Assembly (NCBI GenBank): GCA_964458015.1
Contig: CAYWGR010000103.1
Coordinates: 1-19,327, forward strand
DNA: 19,327 nt
Source: CAYWGR01 sp964458015
GTDB taxonomy: Bacteria > Planctomycetota > Planctomycetia > Pirellulales > Thermoguttaceae
Direction: 5' to 3'
Shown here piece after piece: positions 16,316 to 19,327 of this stretch. Position numbers and translations under genes: made by a program. Within the stretch, counting starts at the first letter, position 1; each line of letters begins with the position of its first letter. Below the pieces are notes generated by a model that searched no databases, was not told the origin of the DNA, and was given only the letters and a program-made list of their open reading frames with translations.

Positions 16316-16382
16316 TCTTTTAAGACTTGTGGTTTTCCACATCGCGTCCGAAAGTAGCCGGAGCTGACGTTTTCAACCGCTA

Positions 16383-16559
16383 TCAGGCTCCAATCGAATT
16401 AGCGACTTTCGTAAACGTGCTTTTGGCATTGGTGCCCACCGAACTAATCGCAGCCAAGCACACGATAATAATCAGCGCCAACATAACTGCATATTCGACG
16501 GCCGTTGGCCCGTCTTCTGACTTCAGGAAACGCCGTACTTTCAAAGCGAGCGAATGCAT
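16383..16559 (-). CDS. flp: Flp pilin 1
   Basis: This 58-residue Flp/Fap-type prepilin has leader residues 1-17 ending in Gly, then PTAVEYAVMLAL. Glu22 and Tyr23 are at +5 and +6 of the mature protein, the Flp hallmark, but Pro replaces the usual Ala at +1. A single hydrophobic helix spans about 21-42, and Cys34 lies inside it. The mature pilin would be 41 residues. It should be cut by CpaA and polymerised by TadA/B/C. AAGGG lies seven bases before ATG 16559. It is a near copy of Flp 2 (53 of 58 residues identical: differences at 2, 9, 13, 36 and 45). It has its own terminator, and the upstream gene's terminator separates it from the riboswitch transcript. No convincing promoter was seen, so expression may depend on read-through. 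Confidence 0.93.
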   Translation of the reverse strand: MHSLALKVRRFLKSEDGPTAVEYAVMLALIIIVCLAAISSVGTNAKSTFTKVANSIGA

Positions 16560-16678
16560 GAGGTATCCCTTTCTTCCATTGGTGTCAGTTGGGTAATCGC
16601 GTTCAAATCAAAACTACGCCTTCGATCCCTTCAAAAACGGAGGCAAGCAATTTTGCCGACGCGAACTTTTCAAAGATC

Positions 16679-16722
16679 AAAAAAATTGTCCCTCGACGCC
16701 AATTCTTTTGACGTCGAGGGAC
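16679..16722 (-). terminator. intrinsic terminator after flp 2
   Basis: An 11-bp perfect inverted repeat (16688-16698 with 16712-16722), extended by three more pairs after one mismatch, is followed on the minus strand by AA and seven Ts (16685-16679). It lies 40 bases after the flp 2 stop. Its stem shares CCTCGA with the flp 1 terminator, which suggests that gene and terminator were duplicated together. Confidence 0.85.
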
Positions 16723-16761
16723 TGTTCCGGATGGGCGATTTCCACGCCACTTTCGACGTCC

Positions 16762-16938
16762 TTAGGCTCCAATCGAGTTGGCAACCTTCGTGAACGTGGA
16801 CTTCGTATTGGTGCCGACCGAGCTAATGGCGGTCAAGCACACAATAATGATCAGGGCCAACATAACAGCGTATTCCACTGCGGTTGGTCCATCCTCGGAG
16901 ACGAGGAAACGTTGCACTTTCAAAGCGAGCGACTTCAT
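16762..16938 (-). CDS. flp: Flp pilin 2, under riboswitch control
   Basis: This 58-residue Flp prepilin has leader 1-17 ending in Gly, then PTAVEYAVMLAL, with Glu22 and Tyr23 as the processing signature, a helix at about 21-42 and Cys34 within it. The mature form is 41 residues. GGAGGA lies six bases before ATG 16938, the strongest ribosome binding site among the three pilins together with flp 3. It is preceded by a leader of roughly 415 bases with a sigma-70-type promoter and a cyclic-di-GMP-I riboswitch, and followed by a strong terminator. This makes it the probable major pilin and the regulated one. Compared with Flp 1, about two dozen codons differ silently but only five change the residue, so both copies appear to be kept under selection. 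Confidence 0.94.
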   Translation of the reverse strand: MKSLALKVQRFLVSEDGPTAVEYAVMLALIIIVCLTAISSVGTNTKSTFTKVANSIGA

Positions 16939-16990
16939 CTGTATTCCTCCATCCCGGCCCGAGCTCTCTCAAATAGCTCACCGGAATAAC
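16936..16990 (-). promoter_or_regulatory. leader hairpin at the flp 2 ribosome binding site
   Basis: Just before the GGAGGA of flp 2 the minus strand can form ATTCCGG/CCGGGAT (7 pairs, one G-T) around GAGCT/AGCTC. Alternatively, TATTCC at 16988-16983 can pair with GGAATA inside the ribosome binding site itself. These two pairings exclude each other, so this segment could switch between an open and a masked start. The fold was worked out by eye. Confidence 0.4.
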
Positions 16991-17120
16991 AAACATAACC
17001 GGGATCCGTCAGGCGAAACGCCGGATTGTTTCCTCTCCAGCGCCGGCCTGCGACTCGTCTTCGGGATCCCATCTTGTTAAGGTAACCCCTTCATCGTCTC
17101 CACCGAAATGATTCGTTGCA

Positions 17121-17207
17121 TCCTTTCGGCAACCAGGCTTCCGTCGGTCTTTCAACCGCCGGCCCTTGGCTTTGCGTCTCGGCCTTACGACCGATTTGCC
17201 TTTCTCG
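17121..17207 (-). promoter_or_regulatory. cyclic-di-GMP-I (GEMM-I) riboswitch aptamer
   Basis: On the minus strand the known GEMM-I elements appear in order. The GGCAAA 5' strand of P1 (17200-17195) is followed by a 6-bp hairpin capped by a GUAA (GNRA) tetraloop (17194-17179). Next come the highly conserved GACGCAAAGCC (17178-17168), a CGGT/ACCG hairpin (about 17158-17145) and AAGCC-GGTTGCC (17139-17128), whose TTGCC closes P1 with GGCAA. This class binds cyclic di-GMP. Just downstream, GCAAC (17119-17115) can pair with GTTGC of the P1 3' strand (17133-17129), and CCGAAA with TTTCGG (17105-17100 region). Both would disrupt P1, as an expression platform should. It lies about 180 bases before flp 2. 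Whether ligand turns the gene on or off cannot be read from the sequence. Confidence 0.87.
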
Positions 17208-17362
17208 AGGATAAAGAGGCTGCAGGCCTTCGCGACACAGGAATCCCGCCGATCGGACAAGCTCACAGAAACGTGCTGCACGGCGGAGACAAACCCTGTG
17301 CCGGAACCGTCACATAACGGCTCCGCTGCGGCTGACGCTCTCGCGTCCTGCCTCTATTTGAG

Positions 17363-17390
17363 AATCTAGGTCGAGTTCAACGTTTGTCAA
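17363..17390 (-). promoter_or_regulatory. sigma-70-type promoter of the riboswitch-flp 2 transcript
   Basis: On the minus strand a perfect TTGACA (17390-17385) is followed after 16 bases by TAGATT (17368-17363; four of six consensus bases). Transcription would begin near 17355. That gives a leader of roughly 415 bases: about 150 before the aptamer, the aptamer, and 180 between it and the pilin start. An AT-rich block (17398-17416) lies just upstream and may act as an UP element. Confidence 0.6.
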
Positions 17391-17654
17391 ATCGGCCATT
17401 TAAAAAATATTTCTTTTTGCACCCTGCATTGCCAATAAGCCCTTTCGCGGGCATTGGACAAACTAACTTGTCTCAAACAACGTTGCGGAGAGACACGAAA
17501 CCTTGGCAACGTCGGCATCAATGCCTCTGCACCTACTTCAGCGGCATTCGTCGTTTTCGCATGTCCGGAAGCAATAAACTAAGGTATGCTTGCAGATAGA
17601 GGAGTTTATACGCCTATGCCGAAAGGAATCGTGCATAAAAAGAAGCGGTGAGTT
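17391..17654. other. divergent intergenic region with a possible 11-codon leader peptide
   Basis: There is no full gene here. The left edge is an AT-rich block upstream of the flp 2 promoter. A TGTCTC/GAGACA inverted repeat (about 17470-17495) could be an operator or a structure. At 17616-17651 on + an ATG opens 11 codons (MPKGIVHKKKR) and stops three bases before the zinc-ribbon gene. It is preceded by GAGGAG (17598-17603). It may be a basic leader peptide coupled to that gene, or may be chance. Confidence 0.35.
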
Positions 17655-17834
17655 ATGCGTGCGCGTTGTCCCCACTGTGAGCAATACACCGGCCAGCCCG
17701 TGAATACCGAAGGTCCAAATTTCTGCCCTCGGTGCCAAAAGCTCTTCTACGTCCCTGAAGATCCGCCTGTCCCCACCTGGATTCTCGGCATCCTAGTGAT
17801 ACTCGTCGCCAACTGGCAAATCATGGTGCACTAA
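17655..17834 (+). CDS. 59-residue zinc-ribbon plus membrane-helix protein
   Basis: ATG 17655 opens 59 codons. The N-terminal half has two CPxC knuckles, CPHC (residues 5-8) and CPRC (24-27), forming a four-cysteine zinc ribbon with the spacing common in bacterial mini-proteins. A Pro-rich hinge (35-40) follows, then one hydrophobic helix (about 41-58, 'TWILGILVILVANWQIMV'), so the ribbon is probably on the cytoplasmic side of a membrane anchor. GGTGAG sits five to ten bases upstream of the ATG and overlaps the end of the 11-codon frame before it. It converges on flp 3 with 12 bases between stop codons. The function is unknown; zinc-ribbon membrane stubs are common in planctomycetes, and the position among flp genes is the only link to the pilus. 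Confidence 0.75.
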   Translation: MRARCPHCEQYTGQPVNTEGPNFCPRCQKLFYVPEDPPVPTWILGILVILVANWQIMVH

Positions 17835-17846
17835 CGATGTTTTCGC

Positions 17847-18023
17847 TTACGGATTCAACGACCTCGACATGTTTTCATAGGTCGTATTCGTCTCCGTTCC
17901 GATCAATGCGATCGCGGCCAGGCAGATCATGATGATCAACATCAGCATGACGGAGTATTCCACCGCCGTCGGCCCTTCTTCGGACCAAATAAACATTCGT
18001 ATGCGATCGATCCATGCCTGCAT
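17847..18023 (-). CDS. flp: Flp pilin 3 (divergent)
   Basis: This 58-residue prepilin has leader 1-17 ending in Gly, then PTAVEYSVMLML with Glu22 and Tyr23 at +5 and +6. The helix spans about 21-42 with Cys34, as in the other two pilins. The leader (MQAWIDRIRMFIWSEEG) and the C-terminal end (ETNTTYENMSRSLNP) differ strongly from Flp 1 and 2, while the core is conserved, so it is an older paralogue and perhaps a minor or condition-specific pilin. AGGAGGT lies about five bases before ATG 18023. It has its own AT-rich promoter and no riboswitch motif in its 50-base leader. No terminator is seen between it and the convergent zinc-ribbon gene. Confidence 0.93.
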   Translation of the reverse strand: MQAWIDRIRMFIWSEEGPTAVEYSVMLMLIIMICLAAIALIGTETNTTYENMSRSLNP

Positions 18024-18081
18024 GGCGGACCTCCTATCTCTCTAGCCCCAAGTGGGAATACGTGCATTTAACAACCATTAC

Positions 18082-18109
18082 CCTATAGATTATATCCCAA
18101 AAAAGTCAA
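18082..18109 (-). promoter_or_regulatory. promoter of flp 3
   Basis: On the minus strand TTGACT (18109-18104) is followed after 16 bases by TATAGG (18087-18082). A perfect TATAAT (18094-18089) lies between them but too close to that -35. Either -10 may be used. The region is strongly AT-rich compared with its surroundings. Transcription would start about 50-60 bases before the flp 3 ATG. Confidence 0.5.
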
Positions 18110-18240
18110 AATTATTCGTTTTTTTCGCCTCCTCCCCGTTCCCCGTAATCTATGGTTGGTCTGGGAACCCGAAGGGCTCCCCTTGCATTATCCCCGGATG
18201 GTGGACACTCCGCCCGTACTACTTTTTTCCCCTGCCCCCC

Positions 18241-19327
18241 ATGTCCGCACGGATTCAAGAGACTGCCGTTTTGCAGAACAACCACGATGACCGCAATTTG
18301 ACCTCCTGGTCGATCCTAGCGGCATTGCTGTTGTTTGGCATTTTGGCAGCCCCTTTTTTCATGGGCCAAATCTATACGGCCGATGACCTGGGCGCATTTC
18401 ATTTGCCCATTCGCGCGTTTTACGCCGAACGCCTCGCCGACGGACAGCCTTACGATTGGATGCCCCAATTGTTTTCGGGTTTCTACCTAACCGGTGAAGG
18501 CCAAGGAGGTCCCTACCATCCTTTGCATCAGTTGCTTTATCGAATTCTTCCGCTCCGAGCCGCGCTCGGCTGGGAATATTTGCTTCCCTACCCATTGATG
18601 ATGCTCGGCTGTTGGTTGCTGTTGAAACGCCGCCTCGGTCGAAGCGACGCCGCAATGTTGGGCAGCTTGTTGTTCACCTTCTCCAGTTTCAACTTGCTCC
18701 ACTTCCTGCACCCCAATGCCGTGGCCGTGATCGCCCACATCCCTTGGCTGCTTTGGGCCATCGATATTGTACTGCTCGACTCACGCACACAACGAGTCGC
18801 ACTGGCCTCGGCGCTGATCGCCGCATTGACCGGTTCGCAACTGCTGCTCGGTTATCCGCAATATGTTTGGTTTTCATTCGCTGCCGAACTCTCCTACGCC
18901 GTTTTCCTCTTGAACGCTTATAAATACTCTGCCCGAACCGATTGCAATCTCCGCGACGCCTGCGACCATTGCATCGGCTGCACAACGCCGACTTGGCCGC
19001 GAATCGTCATCGCCAAAGGTATCGGCCTCTTACTTGGCGGAATACAAATTCTCCCGACGCTCGATGCGTGGCAACATAGCGCACGCCTTTCAACGGATTC
19101 CGGCTACGTTTACTGGGGCTCCTTGCATCCCTTGAATCTTTTACAACTGACCGCTCCTTATTTATTCGCCGACCGCGTCGTCGGCGGAAATACCCACGAG
19201 TTTGGCCTCTATCTCGGCGCCGTGCCGCTGAGGTTGACCGTGTGGCTCCGATCCCGAAACCGCGACTGGGGTACCGGGGCGTCGGTCATTTGGCCCCCCC
19301 TTGGCGTTGCCGCTGTCATGGTGCTGC
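18241..19327 (+). CDS. YfhO-like polytopic membrane protein, 5' part
   Basis: The frame is open from ATG 18241 to the window edge (362 codons, no stop), so the C-terminal part is missing. After a short polar start there is a first helix (about 22-41), then a periplasmic loop with the pattern typical of YfhO-like proteins: 'YTADDLGAFHLPIRAFYAERL', 'DWMPQLFSGFYLTGEGQGG' and 'HPLHQLLYR' (45-101). Several further helices follow (about 110-128, 137-155, 158-178, 185-202, 208-225, 256-272). Members are large membrane proteins of 700-900 residues thought to act in cell-surface glycosylation, in a fold related to GT-C glycosyltransferases. A loop at 235-247 has four Cys in a row of C-x5-C-x2-C-x2-C. 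No ribosome binding site is evident before the ATG; the frame is open further upstream but has no better start. Confidence 0.75.
   Translation, partial: MSARIQETAVLQNNHDDRNLTSWSILAALLLFGILAAPFFMGQIYTADDLGAFHLPIRAFYAERLADGQPYDWMPQLFSGFYLTGEGQGGPYHPLHQLLYRILPLRAALGWEYLLPYPLMMLGCWLLLKRRLGRSDAAMLGSLLFTFSSFNLLHFLHPNAVAVIAHIPWLLWAIDIVLLDSRTQRVALASALIAALTGSQLLLGYPQYVWFSFAAELSYAVFLLNAYKYSARTDCNLRDACDHCIGCTTPTWPRIVIAKGIGLLLGGIQILPTLDAWQHSARLSTDSGYVYWGSLHPLNLLQLTAPYLFADRVVGGNTHEFGLYLGAVPLRLTVWLRSRNRDWGTGASVIWPPLGVAAVMVL

Larger units (their letters stand above)
15867..16382 (-). other. gap between first flp gene and cpaA
   Basis: These 516 bases contain an intrinsic terminator at the flp end (16273-16315) and a 37-codon open frame (15994-16107) listed separately. 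The 127 bases before cpaA (15867-15993) hold its ribosome binding site and no coding frame. A TTGGCA/GATTAT pair near 15976-15948 could be a weak promoter for cpaA, but the match is poor. Nothing else is visible. Confidence 0.4.

Noticed and set aside
16640..16665. Sigma-54-like GGC...TTGC sequence upstream of flp 1
   Set aside because: The distance between the GG and GC elements is 7 bases rather than the 10 required.
17009..17281. 90-codon open frame on the minus strand
   Set aside because: It covers the riboswitch aptamer and its flanks. Its product is basic and has no family-like features; the RNA structure explains the conserved sequence better.
1..19327. CRISPR arrays, tRNA or rRNA genes, insertion sequences
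   Set aside because: Reading through both strands showed no regularly spaced repeats, no tRNA-like cloverleaf, no rRNA motif and no transposase.

Overview
The window looks like a chromosomal segment of a planctomycete, probably in or near the Pirellulales. This rests on gene content and protein style (Tad pilus genes with planctomycete-like tails, a DUF1680/GH127 hydrolase, a YfhO-like polytopic protein) and was not tested by any search. The core is an almost complete Tad/Flp (type IVc) pilus locus broken into several transcription units.

Layout. 1-2400: an alpha/beta-hydrolase remnant, a PilT-type retraction ATPase and a small secreted protein, all on +. 2409-5718 (-): tadA-tadB-tadC, the motor ATPase and two platform proteins, tightly spaced. 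6072-7907 (-): a secreted GH127-type glycoside hydrolase. 8221-10644 (+): two TadE-like pseudopilins and a TadG-like protein; the second tadE is interrupted by a 10-N assembly gap that appears to be spurious. 10696-15866 (-): cpaA (prepilin peptidase), tadE-like, cpaB, cpaC (secretin) and cpaE, in a compact operon. 15994-16107: a possible 37-residue membrane protein. 16274-16938 (-): two near-identical Flp pilin genes, each followed by its own intrinsic terminator. 16939-17390 (-): a promoter and a long leader holding a cyclic-di-GMP-I (GEMM-I) riboswitch. 17655-17834 (+): a mini zinc-ribbon membrane protein. 17847-18023 (-): a third, divergent Flp pilin with its own promoter. 18241-end (+): the start of a large YfhO-like membrane protein.

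How the parts fit. CpaA would trim the three Flp prepilins and the three TadE-like pseudopilins at a shared G|xxxxE(F/Y) site. TadA with TadB/TadC would drive polymerisation, CpaE would position the machine, and CpaB with the CpaC secretin would form the outer-membrane exit. The riboswitch would tie production of the presumed major pilin to cyclic di-GMP, the usual signal for surface attachment.

The most notable signals are the riboswitch with a visible candidate expression platform, the duplicated pilin-terminator modules, several small genes below usual ORF cut-offs, and a PilT-type ATPase beside a pilus system that normally lacks one.
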